Positions 49,011 to 60,964 are shown, counted from the first letter of the stretch. The stretch: 64,000 nucleotides of DNA from Aedes albopictus (GCF_035046485.1 NC_085137.1:249587233-249651232), one strand, 5' to 3'. Program-made: numbers and translations. The notes: generated by a model not told the origin, from the letters alone.

Positions 49011-49986
49011 ATGCCGTTCCGGGATTGGAAAGTTGTCCGGATTGTGACGGGGATTGCGATGCGAATCTGGGCCGCCAGCGGAGCCGCACTGTTGGCCGCA
49101 TTCGTCATCTACATAGTGTACGGGGGATTTGTCGCGTTTTTGCTGCTACTGTTTGCCGTGTCGGGTAAGTTACTTTTAATTGAGTTGTAAAGGTCGGAGT
49201 GTGAATGATGTTCGTCATTTCAGGGATCTTGTACCACGCCCAGGATAATCTTCTGTACCATCCGGATCTACCGTCAAACTCGCGGATATTCGTTCCGGTT
49301 CCATCGATGCACGGATTGCCTTATGAAACGCTACACATCAAAACAAGAGACGGAATTACGTTACATTCGTTCTGGATTCGACATCCGGGAGACAAGGGCC
49401 GCTACGTTCCGACGATTGTGTATTTCCATGGAAATGCCGGAAATATGGGTCACCGGTTACAGAATGCCAGTGGGTTCTACCATACGCTTCAGTGCAATGT
49501 CCTAATGGTGGAATACCGTGGCTATGGGCTCTCGAACGGGACTGCCAGTGAAAGGAGCTTCTTCTCCGATGCGAGGACCGTTGTAGACCATCTGTGCGGT
49601 CGCCACGATCTCGATCACAGTCAGATCATTCTGTTTGGACGGTCTCTTGGCGGCGCGGTTACCATCGATGTGGCTGCCGATGCCGTATATGGTTCCAAAT
49701 TGATGGGAATTATCGTGGAGAATACCTTCACCAGCATTCCGGATATGGCGGTTGAGCTGATCCACCCTTGCATCCGTTACCTGCCGTACTTTTGCTATAG
49801 GAATAAGTTTCTCTCGGTGCACAAGATTCAGTTCGTTTCGGCACCGATTTTGTTCGTTTCTGGCCTGGCCGACACCTTGGTGCCTCCGAAGATGATGACC
49901 ATGTTGCACACGCGCTGTGGGAGTACCCGGAAGAACATGTTGCAGATCGTCGGAGGTTCGCACAACGATACGTGGGCCGTCAACGG
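49011..49986 (+). CDS. ABHD13: ABHD13/BEM46-like alpha/beta hydrolase (last exon missing)
   Basis: A membrane-anchored serine hydrolase; family members have poorly known substrates, with depalmitoylase or lipase roles proposed. Exon 1 is 49011-49164, exon 2 49224-49986, joined by a 59-bp intron (GTAAGT...TTTCAG); 305 codons plus two bases. The start MPFRDWKVVRIV precedes one membrane segment at about residues 20-50. Then come VPTIVYFHGNAGN (oxyanion region), LFGRSLGGAVT with nucleophile Ser192, SGLADTLVPP with Asp268 and GGSHNDTW with His298, a complete triad at the positions expected for ABHD13. Exon 2 ends WAVNG at GTAAGT. Roughly 30 C-terminal residues should follow; I found no convincing exon to the right, so it lies far downstream or outside the window. 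Confidence 0.93.
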
Positions 49987-50639
49987 GTAAGTGGCTTTTT
50001 TGTTTATAAGGGATTGACAGGACATTTTTTTCCTCTGTTCGGAACATAAATCACTGCGACCAATATTAGATCTATGGTCCACTGCACGAATTAATACTGG
50101 CCTGCTTACTCTCATAGAAAATTTGACGTCAGTATAAATTTGGGCAGTAATCCATAGTGCTATATCCTTATATATATATATATGCTATAAATTCAATTTT
50201 CGTCTTCAAAATTAACTAATATTCTGCCTTGGTAGTTACTATTTTCCATTGGTAATGGTTTCTATTATCATCACTCTCGATGTCCACGCCGACACCGGAT
50301 TGTTCAGCTAACAACAAATCCGGAAGTATTCCCGTCGGAGGCATAGCAAGAGCTCCTCAAATTGATCAAATTATTTGTTCGTAAGTGCCTACCGGATCTA
50401 AGCGCATCCGAAAGAGGATTAAATTTTCTTTCCAAAAAGTGATCGTTTGGTAGCCAGATCTGTAAAGCAGATTGACTTAGTGAATTTTCTTTCACTCTTT
50501 AGAGCTTTGATAGTGAAATTTCCACTTCAGCAAGCCCAGTGTAAAATTCTTCGATTGTTGCATGGAGTGTGATACATTTATATTTTATTAGTAAACATTT
50601 GACTAGTTTATGCTGTATATTATACTCTGTCTTGTTTAG
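49987..50639. other. ABHD13 intron start, nothing firm
   Basis: Contains a short (TA)n run near 50170. No element ends or gene found. Confidence 0.4.
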
Positions 50640-51760
50640 AGCAGCTCGAGCGCCAGAATCGCGCACGTTTCGCTTTCGGTGCTTCGATTTTTTTTTTCGC
50701 CTTCGGATTTGTACATAGTGTGTCAGCGAGACGAGAGATCCGGTGATCTTCAGTGGCTCAGCAGCTCGAGAGCCAGTGGCACACACAGAAAACCAGTTGA
50801 ATAGGTTCTTTATTGTTTTTGAAGAATAAACATATAGCGTTCACCTGACTCGGGTGATCGATTGTTTGCTTCCCGTGTGGAGCGATCAAGAGTTTGTCAG
50901 TTTTTATTTTGTGTCGCGTCTTTTGAAGCAACACTGAACGATCACCTGACGTGGGTGATCCAGTTGTTTGCTTCCCGTATGAAGTGAACAATGGTGCGTC
51001 AGCTTGCATGTTCGGTCGTGTCATTTGAAGTTTAATATTTGGCGACTAATCACCGTTGGTCGATTGTAGTAAATATTTAGTGACCACCTTCGCTCTCCGA
51101 ATGAAGCGAATAATAGCGTGTTAGATTGCATATTTTGTCGCGTCGTTTGCAGTAAATATTAAGCGACCATCTGATGCGGGTGGTCGATTGTTTGCTTTCC
51201 GCGTAAAGCAAACAATAACGCGGCAACTAGCATGGCACGAAGGTCGTATTACTTATCAAAGTGAATCCAGACCCAACGATACCTTTCCTACTAACGAACA
51301 CTCCTCCCTGCAGCCTTTGGTGGAGTCGCAGCGGTAAACGCGATCCTTCACTTAACAAAGGTTGTTAGGGTCTGTCCATAAACTACGTAGACTCTGAGGG
51401 GGTTGACGGGGGGGGGGGGTCTGGTCAAAGTCTACGCTCCATACAAATTTCGAAAATTTTGTATGAACAAAAGTCTACGAGGGGGGGGGGGGGAGGGGGT
51501 TCTGAGATGGCCGAAAAAAAGTCTACGTAGTTTATGGACAGCGCCTTACTAATATTCCTTCCCTCTTCCAACCTGACTGCAAGGACGTGGCCGGCGTCGT
51601 TATTGTGTGATAAAAGTGCACATTTGCCTCGGATCGTCTCGACGTCTTCGGTGCACTTATTCCTCCATTTACAAGGAATAAGTGCACCGAAGACCTCAAC
51701 TCGATCCGACTTGTCCCTGCGCTGCAATCACACTTTGAAGGTGTGTGCACACTATTGTGT
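50640..51760 (+). mobile_element. Retroelement-like region with imperfect 120-bp repeats
   Basis: GATCGATTGTTTGCTTCCCG and near copies recur about every 100-120 bp (50855-51215), each followed by a GTCGCGTC word. From 51548 the text CTGCAAGGACGTGGCCGGCG occurs; a nearly identical stretch is at 58730-58755 inside the composite SINE. This suggests a shared 3' region of a non-LTR element. A MITE (51368-51545) interrupts it. No protein frame survives. Confidence 0.5.
51368..51545. mobile_element. TTA-flanked G-rich MITE, GTCCATAAACTACGTAGAC family
   Basis: Inverted ends GGGTCTGTCCATAAACTACG and CGTAGTTTATGGACAGCGCC; TTA on both sides (51365-51367, 51546-51548). Long G runs lie at 51408-51419 and 51481-51494. 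A sister copy is at 53005-53177. Confidence 0.93.
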
Positions 51761-51788
51761 CAGTCCAATTTGGGGTGCAGTCAGCAAT

Positions 51789-53385
51789 ATACTATCCACT
51801 TTTTGGTAATCACTTTGATAAATGTTAGTATTTTGAGCGAAACATCTTTCTTGATTTTTGGCCCAAAGTTACCCTGACTGGCGGTAATACAAGACGCGCA
51901 AATCGTCCCCTAGCACGGACATCAAAATGTAGACAGTTTTGTATTGTAGCCCGAAACATGATGCCCTCTTAAGATTAGAAACTCCTAGACAAAACACGAG
52001 CTATGCAAGCAACCAACGCTGCGAACAAAAAGACAGTCCTCCAGAGGACCAAGAACAATAATTTAACTTCGTCATCCTGGGATTGGACTTCGTTATCTAC
52101 TTAGATAACTGGACACAATTTATGTTATGTTATTTATGAATGTTTGTGTTTTGTGCATTTGTAACATTCCATTTTACTTTTCGTATCCCATTAGCTCCTG
52201 TGGGACGAAATGCGGAAAATAAAATGAGCACTTGTAGGGCTCTACTAACAGTTGTCCGTATTGTGTCGGCCAGCGTAGAGCACCATGCATTTGTAGTGTT
52301 CAGCAAAACTTCATTTGTAACAAACTGCAATTCGTTATCTGTCTGGAGGGTATTTCGTTTAGGCGATATGAGAGAGAACTTTAATGACTATTCTTTTTAT
52401 CGTTTATTCAGTTCAGTTTATTTATTTCGAGGAAGAACAAGACGAAGACAGTGAAGGAGTCGAAATTCTAAAGTGTGGTCCGAAAAGCATTAAATTGTGG
52501 CATGAAGGTTTCCAGCCCCATCAGAACAAAAGGGTTTGTAAGGCATCAAAAAAGCAGCAGAATTATTTAAATTAAATTTGTTAAATTTCAAGTTGACAGT
52601 GTATTGGCAGTGCGCTCTTAGAAGAGAGCAAGACAAAGGCAGCAAATGTCCAGGACGTGCGAGGACAAATGTAGCTGCCAACGGGAAACACCATCTACCA
52701 TCATCAACTGAACACAACCATAAACCAGACCCTCAACACTAGGCCCCCGATTAAACAAATAAAAAAATAGAATAATTAATGGCCTACGTTGGGTGCTAAT
52801 GGAACCCTATAAATATTCTATTTTATTTTTTACTTGGCTCCGCGAAAACTAAGACAGAACACTACAAATGCACAATAGTGCACGACTTCACAAATTGACA
52901 CACACTTAAAACATAAATTTGATACAATACAACAGAACATAAAATTTGGCCTGCTACTCTAATGGGTAACAATTTACGATCACAGGATGACGAGGTTTCA
53001 TTTAGGGGCTGTTCATAAACCACGTAGACCAAATTTTGCCCATCTCAGACCCCTCTTCCCCCTCGTAGACTTTTGTCCATATAAATATTTTGAAATTTGT
53101 ATGGAGCGTAGACTTTGGTCAGACCACCCCCCCCCCCCCTTCCACCCTAAAAGTCTACGTGGTTTATGAACGGCCCCTTATTGGTTTGATGTATCAGTCA
53201 ATTCTGGAGCAGTGTTTTGTTTGGCTGATTGCATTTTTGTTAACAGTTTTTAATCTGTTTTCAATGCTTAATTTTGTCTAGGAAAACTAATCCTAATGGG
53301 CCATTCCGAATAGAGTTTTAATGCAAGACGGCTGCATTTTGATGTCCGTGCTAGGGATCGGTTTGCCTGTCTTGCAGCTAGGTAC
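51789..53385. mobile_element. Long-TIR repeat element, copy A
   Basis: Near the left end CCCCTAGCACGGACATCAAA appears, and its imperfect complement TTTGATGTCCGTGCTAGGGA near the right (53337-53356). The interior has ACTACAAATGCACAATAGTG and CCTACAAATGCA-type repeats and a decayed frame (FEEEQDEDSEGVEILKCG). Copy B at 53574-54884 is closely similar; a MITE (53005-53177) is inserted in copy A. Superfamily unknown. Confidence 0.7.
53005..53177. mobile_element. TTA-flanked G-rich MITE, second copy
   Basis: Ends GGGGCTGTTCATAAACCACG and CGTGGTTTATGAACGGCCCC; TTA at 53002-53004 and 53178-53180. The C-run at 53127-53139 mirrors the G-run of the first copy. Confidence 0.93.
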
Positions 53386-53573
53386 TCAATATATCGAGAA
53401 AACAGCAATTCATTACATGTCCGGCGTTCAGCTGTTTTCTACTGGGCATTTTAAAACAACGATAATGTACAGTATGCTTAACCACGATATTCAAATCACG
53501 TTTTTGTAATGGAAAATAAACAAAATGTGACTTTTTTCTACACCGGGTGATCGACGCAAGTTATAATTGCCAT

Positions 53574-54884
53574 ATACTATCCACTTTTTTGTAATCACTT
53601 TGATAAATGTTAGTATTTTGAGCGAAACATCTTTCTTTAATTTTTGGCCCAAAGCTACCCCGACTGGCGGTAATACAAGACGCGCAAATCGTCCCCTAGC
53701 ACGGACATCAAAATGTAAACAGTTTTGTATTGTAGCCCGAAACATGATGCCCTCCTAGGACTAGAAACTCCTAGACAAAACACGAGCTATGTAAGCAACC
53801 AACGCTGCGAACAAAAAGGATTACAGGATTGACAGATGGACCAAGAACAATAGTTAAACTTCGTCATCCTGGGATTGGACTTCGTTATCTATTTAGATAA
53901 CTGGGCACAATTTTTGTTATGTGTTACATGTTTGTGTTTTGTACATTTGTAATATTCCATTTTACTTTTCGTATCCCATTAGCTCCTAAATGTGGGACAA
54001 AATGCGGAAAATAAAATGAGCACTTTTAGGGCTCTGCTAATAGTTGTCCCCATCGTGTCGTCCAGCGTGGAGCACCATGCATTTGTAGTGTTCAGCATAA
54101 CTTCATTTGTAACAAACTGCAATTCGTTATCTGGCTGAAGGGCATTTCGAGAGAGAACTTTAATGACTATTCTTTTTGTCGTTTATTCAGTTCAGTTCAT
54201 TTATTTCGAAGAAAAACTAGGCGAAGACAGTGAAGGAGTCGAAATTCTAAAGTGTGGTCCGAAAAACATTAAATTGTTGCATAGAGGTTCTCAATACCAT
54301 CAGAACAAAAGGGTTTGTAAGGCATAAAAAAAGCAGCAGAATATTTTTATCAAATTTGTTAAATTTCAAGTTGACAATAAAATGTATTGGCAGTACGCTC
54401 TTAGAAGAGAGCAAGAAAAAGGCAGCAAATGTCCAGGACGTGCGAGGACAAATGTAGTCGCCAACGGGAAACACCATCTACCATCATCAACTGAATACAA
54501 CCATAAACCAGACCCGTTGAACTAGGCCCCCGATGTAACAAATATTTTTTTGATTTGTCTTTATTAAAGTATGTAACAAATAAAAAAATATAATAATTAA
54601 TGGCCTACGTTGGGTGCTATATCATGAACAAACAATAATGGAACCCTATAAATGTTGTATTTTATTTTTCACTTGGCCATGTGAAAAAATAAGACAGAAC
54701 ACTACAAATGCACAATAGTGCAAGACTTCACAAATTGACATACATTTAAAACATAATTTGTTTTTATAGCTTAATTTTGTCTAGGAAAACTAATCCTAAT
54801 GGGCCATTCCGAATCGGGTTTTAATTCAAGACGGCTGCATTTTGATGTCCGTGCTAGGGATCGGTTTGCCTGTCTTGCAGCTAT
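53574..54884. mobile_element. Long-TIR repeat element, copy B
   Basis: Follows copy A at an offset of about 1.785 kb with the same order of landmarks: TCCCCTAGCACGGACATC, AGAAACTCCTAGACAAAACA, GAAAATAAAATGAGCACTT, GGAGTCGAAATTCTAAAGTG and the right inverted end near 54840-54884. It has a TGATTTGTCTTTATTAAAG segment that copy A lacks at 54550. The shared frame contains a stop here, so any ancestral gene is dead. Confidence 0.72.
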
Positions 54885-55284
54885 TTGTCGCCAGAAATAA
54901 CACGAAAGTATGCAACCACTCCGGTCGCTAGGGCTGTATTCCTCCTGAGTGATAGAAGAGCCCTATAAATGTACATTAAAATTAGAAAAATATTCACAAG
55001 GTAAAATCGAACATACAACACAAAAATAAACTGGTAACACCGACACGCTCTATATTAATGCATTGGAATTATGACAGACAGAATTTCATTGGCGTTATTA
55101 AATAGTGCCCCTGCCTGTCAGGAGAAAAAAAAGATCATCAACTTTTTTTAACGTTTATTTTGTTTTATTGATCAATTTTTGAAATCATTTTTTCACCTCT
55201 AACGATCAGAAAACAATTCAAATTTGCATTAACATTAAGATGATATTGATGGTTCAATCGCCGCGAATAGGACAGATCGGAGAA

Positions 55285-55613
55285 GTACTAGATTTGTAGT
55301 ACATAATGAGCTGAATTTTAGTATGGTGAGAAGGTCAATTCTCCGTATATGCAATGAAATGGTGCAAAAAGCGTGGGTATTATGGTTCCTTGCCTAATTT
55401 GATGATGTTTGAGCAAAACTTCGGGCAACAGTGTTGTTGTTTTCTCCATTTCTTGCAACATAAACAACATAGTTATCCAAAGTTTTGCTCAAACAGCATC
55501 AAATTAGGCAAGGAATCATAATACCCACGCTTTTTATACCATTTCATTGCAGAAATAGAGAACTGACCTTCTCACCATACTAAAATTCAGCTCATTACTA
55601 CAAATCTAGTACT
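55285..55613. mobile_element. Fold-back MITE, GCGTGGGTATTATG family, copy 1
   Basis: Arms mirror each other: GTACTAGATTTGTAGTA outermost, GGTGAGAAGGTCAATTCTC, then AAAGCGTGGGTATTATGG and ATTTGATGATGTTTGAGCAA, each found complemented on the right. The loop lies near 55430. A relative is at 60085-60320. Confidence 0.88.
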
Positions 55614-55630
55614 ACACCGAACATGCCCCA

Positions 55631-56177
55631 TTGATGTGTTGGTGGTTCATCGATTGTTTTCGGCGAAAAAATAATAAAACCGTTTTTTTAGACTCACTCA
55701 AAGTGCAAATTTTCGGTAATACCAATCCGTGTGGTCAATTATGAATTTCAAATAACTCAACGTACATATGTACAGATGGTTAAATTATTGGTTAAATTGG
55801 GAAAAATCCACAGCTCAGGTGAGATTTGAATAAGGGTCGTGAGTTCAAATCTCACCTGAGCTGTGGATTTTTTTCCCAATTTAACCAATAATTTACCCAT
55901 CTGTACATATGTATGTTGAGTTATTTGAAATTCATACGTTTTTTTAGATTGTCCGGACGTTTCGTTCGATTTACTGGCCTTCGACCATCATCTGCGGACT
56001 AATCTTCTATTCGTCTTTTCACTATTGTGTAGTGTATATGGTGATAATAGTAAATTATTTAAAATGCTGCGTTGTAAAATTATCGAATTATCTATCATAG
56101 ACATCCGGACAATCTGGCAAAACAAAAGTTTTATTATTTTTTCGCCGAAAACAATCGATGAACCACCAACACATTAA
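55631..56177. mobile_element. TIR element (TTGGTGGTTCATCGATTGTT) with nested palindrome
   Basis: The left TTGGTGGTTCATCGATTGTT and right AACAATCGATGAACCACCAA are exact complements, continuing through TTTTCGGCGAAAAAATAATA. A near-perfect palindrome (55741-55935) sits inside. Confidence 0.82.
55741..55935. repeat. Near-perfect palindrome with about 88-bp arms
   Basis: Arms run from GAATTTCAAATAACTCAACG to GCTCAGGTGAGATTTGAA and back, with a loop of about 13 bases. GAGTTCAAATCTCACC at the centre looks like a tRNA T-arm (B-box-like), but no tRNA can be folded here. Confidence 0.9.
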
Positions 56178-56328
56178 CACTAGTGTTAATGCTCAGCACA
56201 AGCTGTATTTGATGTTATTTTATGTATGTTTGCTGAATTGTGTACGCGTCAATTTCGGAACATCCCGGCGTAACGCATCCTTCAACAAAAACCATTAAGT
56301 TGAGTGCATATTTAGACCATTAAACGAA

Positions 56329-56775
56329 ATGGACGCCATCAAGCTGCAGGTCGAAGAGGGCACTTTCCGGAAGCTGGAGTGTATGTTTTCGCCTAGATGA
56401 TGTTATGTACTTTTTGCAATCAATCCGACCAGTAATCCCTTGATTTTAGGATTTCGTTGTCCTGCCCATAAGTGCGCCGTCGTTTCAGGGAATCTGGACG
56501 AATTGAGATGCCCCCTATGTTCAGATTTAGCTTTGACAGAAGTGAAAGTAAAATTATTCATGGATTTCTGCAACCAATTTGTTGAAATGTATCAGCGCTT
56601 TTCTTTAGGAGTTGCCGCTGATTCCCTGTCTTCCGAAGAGCTGCTGAACAGTGAAACCAGATGCGAACAAGATTTTAAGTTCAAGTTATCTAAACCTGAT
56701 GGATCAACAATAAACAATACACTAATATCGAGCAAAGGAAACGATGGGATAAACGTGGTGTGTGGGGGCCAATAA
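56329..56775 (+). pseudogene. Possible cysteine-rich two-exon gene fragment, nonsense at the junction
   Basis: A 5' piece, MDAIKLQVEEGTFRKLE (56329-56380), ends at donor GTATGT. A 69-bp gap ends TGATTTTAG. The second piece reads FRCPAHKCAVV, then ELRCPLCSDLALTEVKVKLF and about 70 more residues to TAA at 56773-56775. Cys and His spacing (C-x3-H-x-C ... C-x2-C) suggests a small zinc-binding fold. The only donor in phase joins T to GA, giving TGA where Cys would fit, so it is probably broken or mis-modelled. Product not recognised. Downstream DNA resembles the arms of the long-TIR elements. Confidence 0.45.
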
Positions 56776-57260
56776 TACAATATACATGTGAACCTTATAA
56801 ATGCACATCGCCAAACGTTGGGTGCCAATGATACGAATAAAAAGTTGTGCGGAACACTACAAATGCATAATGCCCTACGTTTGGGTGAAACAATACGAAC
56901 AACTGTTAGCAGAACCCTACAAATGCACCTTTTGTTTTCCGCGTTGAGCCCTGCATTTGGGAACTTATGGGATACGAAAAGTAAAATGAAACATTACAAA
57001 TGTACAAAACACAAACATGCAACACATAACATACATTGTACCCATTTATCTTATTGTTCTTGATCCAGTTTCCTTATTTTTCTTGGTCCTTCAGTCAATC
57101 CTCTGTGATCGTATTTCTTCTAGCGGATTGCTTTAAGTTCGTAACATTTGTTGCCCACATAGCTTGTGTTTGATCTAGCAGTTTCTAATTCGGGCAATAA
57201 CACCGTCTGCCGTTTAATGTCCGTGTTAGGGGACGGCTTGCGTGTTTTGTACTGAATCGT
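56776..57260. mobile_element. Inverted arm related to long-TIR copies A and B
   Basis: In reverse complement, CCGCGTTGAGCCCTGCATTT, GGGATACGAAAAGTAAAATG and TAATGTCCGTGTTAGGGGAC correspond to landmarks in copy A. ACTACAAATGCATAATGCCC and CCCTACAAATGCACC are two units of a degenerate repeat of about 65 bp. The left end of this third copy is not fixed; 54885-55284 and 57261-57780 hold nothing firm. Confidence 0.6.
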
Positions 57261-57780
57261 TGCTTGGAGCGCAACAAAAGCACATTAAATTCAGGGACAG
57301 ATATACAATCCACAGTGTAATTTTAAAAATAAACTGACAACATGTTCATAACAAATAACAAACGTAACAAGGCATTACCCATTATCCCACTCATTGACAA
57401 GGGAAAATTTGGTTAGCTTGATTTACTCCGAATATTTTAGGGTCTTCAATGGGGTCGAATTGTTTGTAGAATTTTCACATCGTATTAAATACGTTCTCCA
57501 ATTCCAACGCGCTCAACTTTCCTAAAAAAAAACGTGGTGTTCCCATCGTGGATTTCGCCCGAAAGGAGAAAATCGGGGTTTGGCGTTTGCAAGGGCATTA
57601 GTGTTTACAAACATCTAGTACTTCATGGGAAGTTTCACAGTGGTCTGATTCGTTTGTGTCTCTGATAAATGGTCAGATTTTTCCCCTTGTTACCGAATTC
57701 AGTAACAAGTCACTAAAAAGTCATCTTTTGCTTTAAAAAGTCGCTAAAGCGAATTTATTTTATTATCGTACAAATTGGTA

Positions 57781-59502
57781 CCGTAAAACGGGGTATCATT
57801 GATCAGCGGGGTAACATTGATCGACTTGACCGACCAGCCTCATGAAATGTTCAAACAAGCATTTTACATTGAATCAGCTTCTGCTATTGAATGGTATATA
57901 CACACTTAATTTGGAATACCGGTAGTGTTACCGTACACTTTTGACGAAAATAGAACAGCTGAATACAGCTATACTGCATTGTTTACCTTTTGCACCCGGT
58001 TTTAACAGTTGGTGTACTGAGAATAGTGTACCGAAATAGTTAAGCTGTTCTGTTTTCGTCAAAAAAAATGCTGAACAAGCAATTCAGGATTGAATGTGTA
58101 GTAATCTGCTATCATTTAGCTATTAAATGACATGCAATTAATGAAAATTCAATTTCATAAGCATTGAAATAAATCGATTTTTCCATAACTGTGTTCCTTA
58201 ACCCAATGAGATACGGGCTTGGTGGTCTAGTGGCTACCGCTTCTGATTCGTATGCAGAAGGTCATGGGTTCAATCCCTGGCCCGTCCCTTTCATCCTACT
58301 TTGTACCTTTCTATCCACTTCCTCTCTCTCTCTCTCTCTCTCTTCTCTACATATACAACTCATGTATATTCATATGTTCATAGCCATCGCTAGAACCAGA
58401 AACGAATTGGAAAAAAGTCGTTTCCCTCCCTTCCAATTTCCACCCACAGCACAGTGTATATAACGCCTACAAGTTATGCAACCAAAGCGTGCTGTGCCGC
58501 TTGACCATATTCACCATATGCACCACACAATCTATCACCTTACGAACACTATAAATAACCCCCTATCCATGGATCGCATCATCGACCCAACGGTGACTCC
58601 CAGATCTCCCATCCTTTCCGTCTAACAAATACCCCAGTCCGTGCTGCGTTGTGGGGATGCAGAGGTGATCTCGGTCTTTAGTAGCAACAACCAGAACACT
58701 CTAACATTCCTCTCCCTTCCCAACTGACTATAAGGACGTGGCCGGCGCCGTTATTGATCCAAAATGTATGAGCTGCTAGAATTGCACTTTGAGAATAAGT
58801 GGAGCGTCCCAGCCCTTATTCATTTGGATCTCAGTGCAATTGGTACCAGCTCAGATTAATCACGGAGTAGCAACCATTGACATGTATAGTCAGATTTGAT
58901 CGTTGATCGTTGATGATCGAACTGTGTTCCTCAACCCAATGAGATACATTGTCAAACATTCATGCTTGGCGTGAATACTAGATACAATATGAGGTAATAC
59001 ATCACTGTATTACTTCAATATGATATCCCAGAGTTGGATTTAATAAACAACACTTTTATGGAAACGCACTTTTTTCATGGAATATACTATTTATTGAAAG
59101 TAGTCTATCAATTCCTTAAGCTTTTGCCTACCTTTAGGCGTTATTCGCGGTTTAAATGATTTTAATCCTAAAATAACTCAAAAAGTACATAACTTGTAAA
59201 AATTAGGACAACATATTCGAAATCAGCGACCCCGAATTTAGTAAGTAAGGGTATTTTCAACACAAACGAACATTGATCACTGACATGGTCAATGTTACCC
59301 TAAATAAACAAAATCAAAAATTAAATTAAAAAGACTATTTAAACATGTTTTAAAGTTTTACAATACTTTTTTGAGTAGCTTAACAGCACATACTCAGAGG
59401 ACCAGTATTTGTTTTAAAAATATAAAACATGTAACGTTTGCTTTAACAAGAGAATTATTCAAGAAGATCGAAAATTCTGATCAATGTTACCCCGGATTAC
59501 GG
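57781..59502. mobile_element. TA-flanked MITE, CCGTAAAACGGGGTATCATT family, with SINE insert
   Basis: Ends CCGTAAAACGGGGTATCATT and its relative complement ATGTTACCCCGGATTACGG; TA at 57779-57780 and 59503-59504. About 1 kb of its own sequence remains, matching in style the MITE at 40388-41175. No coding frame. Confidence 0.9.
58215..58920 (+). mobile_element. tRNA-headed composite retroposon (706 bp) with 27-bp TSD
   Basis: The direct repeats at 58188-58214 and 58921-58947 differ at one base of 27. The insert begins with a tRNA-like head (TGGTCTAGTGGCTACCGC A box, GGGTTCAATCCC B box), then a (CT)n tract, a long unique body and a 3' module containing ATAAGGACGTGGCCGGCGCC, shared with 51580-51600. 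It ends with GATCGTTGATCGTTGATGAT, a short-repeat tail. Confidence 0.88.
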
Positions 59503-59816
59503 TACGAAGGTTCTCATAATTCATTGATTTTTTTTTCATATGAACTAAAACTAAATTGAAAAAAAAATCAGGGTCGCCTAATTTTCCGGAAAACTCCAGT
59601 GGAAAACAAACATTTTCCACAGCCACCACCTACTTTGAAAGATCATAACTCAAGAACGAAGCATCGTAGACACATTTTTTTTGTGAAATCAGAAGCAAAT
59701 TTTCTCAGAAATTCAAAAAAAGTACAAAATGAAAACGTTTGATTCTTTGTTCTTGAGTTATGTTTTTTTTTTTTAAACAAATGGCTCGTATAGCACATAT
59801 GGACGATTTCCACAAA

Positions 59817-59990
59817 GCGGACCTGGTGTGATGGTTAGAACACTTGACTATCACGCCGAGGACCTGGGATCGAATCTCACTTCCAAAAAACTCGCAAAAT
59901 GTGAGTACTTCCTTCCGAGAGGGGTACTAAAGTGTGAGTCCCGAGATGAACTAGCCTAGGGCTAAAAATCTCGTTAAGACAGATAAAAAA
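59817..59990 (+). mobile_element. tRNA-derived SINE, second copy of the 12726 family
   Basis: Head AGCGGACCTGGTGTGATGG, B box GGATCGAATCTCA, body CCCGAGATGAACTAGCCTAG and an A-rich tail. It is flanked by AT-rich DNA containing CACAAA on both sides (CCACAAAG, CCACAAAA), a possible TSD. Confidence 0.85.
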
Positions 59991-60084
59991 AATCCACAAA
60001 ATTGGTCATAACTCAGGAACGGAGAAAAACCACAACGTGAAAATTTTACAGAATATAGCTTATAAAATTTCCTTTCAAAAATAT

Positions 60085-60320
60085 TTTCCGTTTCTGCAAT
60101 AAAATGGTGCAAACAGCGTGGCTGGGTATTATGATTTCTTGACTAATTTGATGATGTTTGAGCAAAAGTTTGGATGACTGTGTTGTTGTATTATTTACTT
60201 CTTGCAACTTAAACAACAGTTACCTAAACTTTTGTTAAAACAGCATTAAATTAGACAAGAAATCATAATACCCACGCTGTTTGCATCATTTCATTGCAGA
60301 AATCCAGCTCACTATTTTCA
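60085..60320. mobile_element. Fold-back MITE, GCGTGGGTATTATG family, copy 2
   Basis: The left arm ATTTGATGATGTTTGAGCAA and the right arm TTAAATTAGACAAGAAATCA mirror each other as in 55285-55613. GTGGCTGGGTATTATGATTT carries a four-base addition relative to the first copy. Confidence 0.85.
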
Positions 60321-60964
60321 ATCTAGTACTTTATAGATTGCTTCCTATTCCCTCATTATTTTTTTTTATTTTCTCATTATGCTGTTAGGTTTTTTTCTTT
60401 ATGGCAACCATGGATTCATTTAAACAAACGATTCAAAGGTTCTTAAAAAGTATCTCTTGTGGTGGCATTTGTCAGAGATTCGTTTTGGTGACTGGAACTA
60501 ACTTTGACTCCAATGCATGGTTGGCTCGCGGTTTCAACCGCATGTGTGTGTACGCTCCACGAGGGTGAAACATATCATCGCTCACATGGGAATTTACCTT
60601 CATTACTTTTTGGCGTGACGAGACGCGGAAGATAACACAGGAGCTATGCCTATATAATGGTAACTCATGCGGCGCCGAGTTCAAACCAAACCATTCTGTT
60701 GTCACTTTTGGTGCGGAACAGAAGTGTAAATTTCATGCCTCAATGTAACAGCGAACGAACGCCGCTACTCGGGAAACCAGAAGTGTTGTCAGATGAACTT
60801 ATGAAAGAGCAAAAAACAATCTTAAAATTATGCAGATTGGAATCGATCCATGGATGTCGGAATCACTGAGCTCGTGTTCAACCCACACGGCTATCGACGT
60901 TTGAGGAGCATATTATTATCAAACATGTATAAAAATAAAACATGGGTCGATACCCGAGCAAAGG

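Noticed and set aside
56380..56451. TGA read as selenocysteine at the exon junction
   Set aside because: There is no evidence for a SECIS element and the splice model itself is uncertain; a nonsense change or wrong model is simpler.
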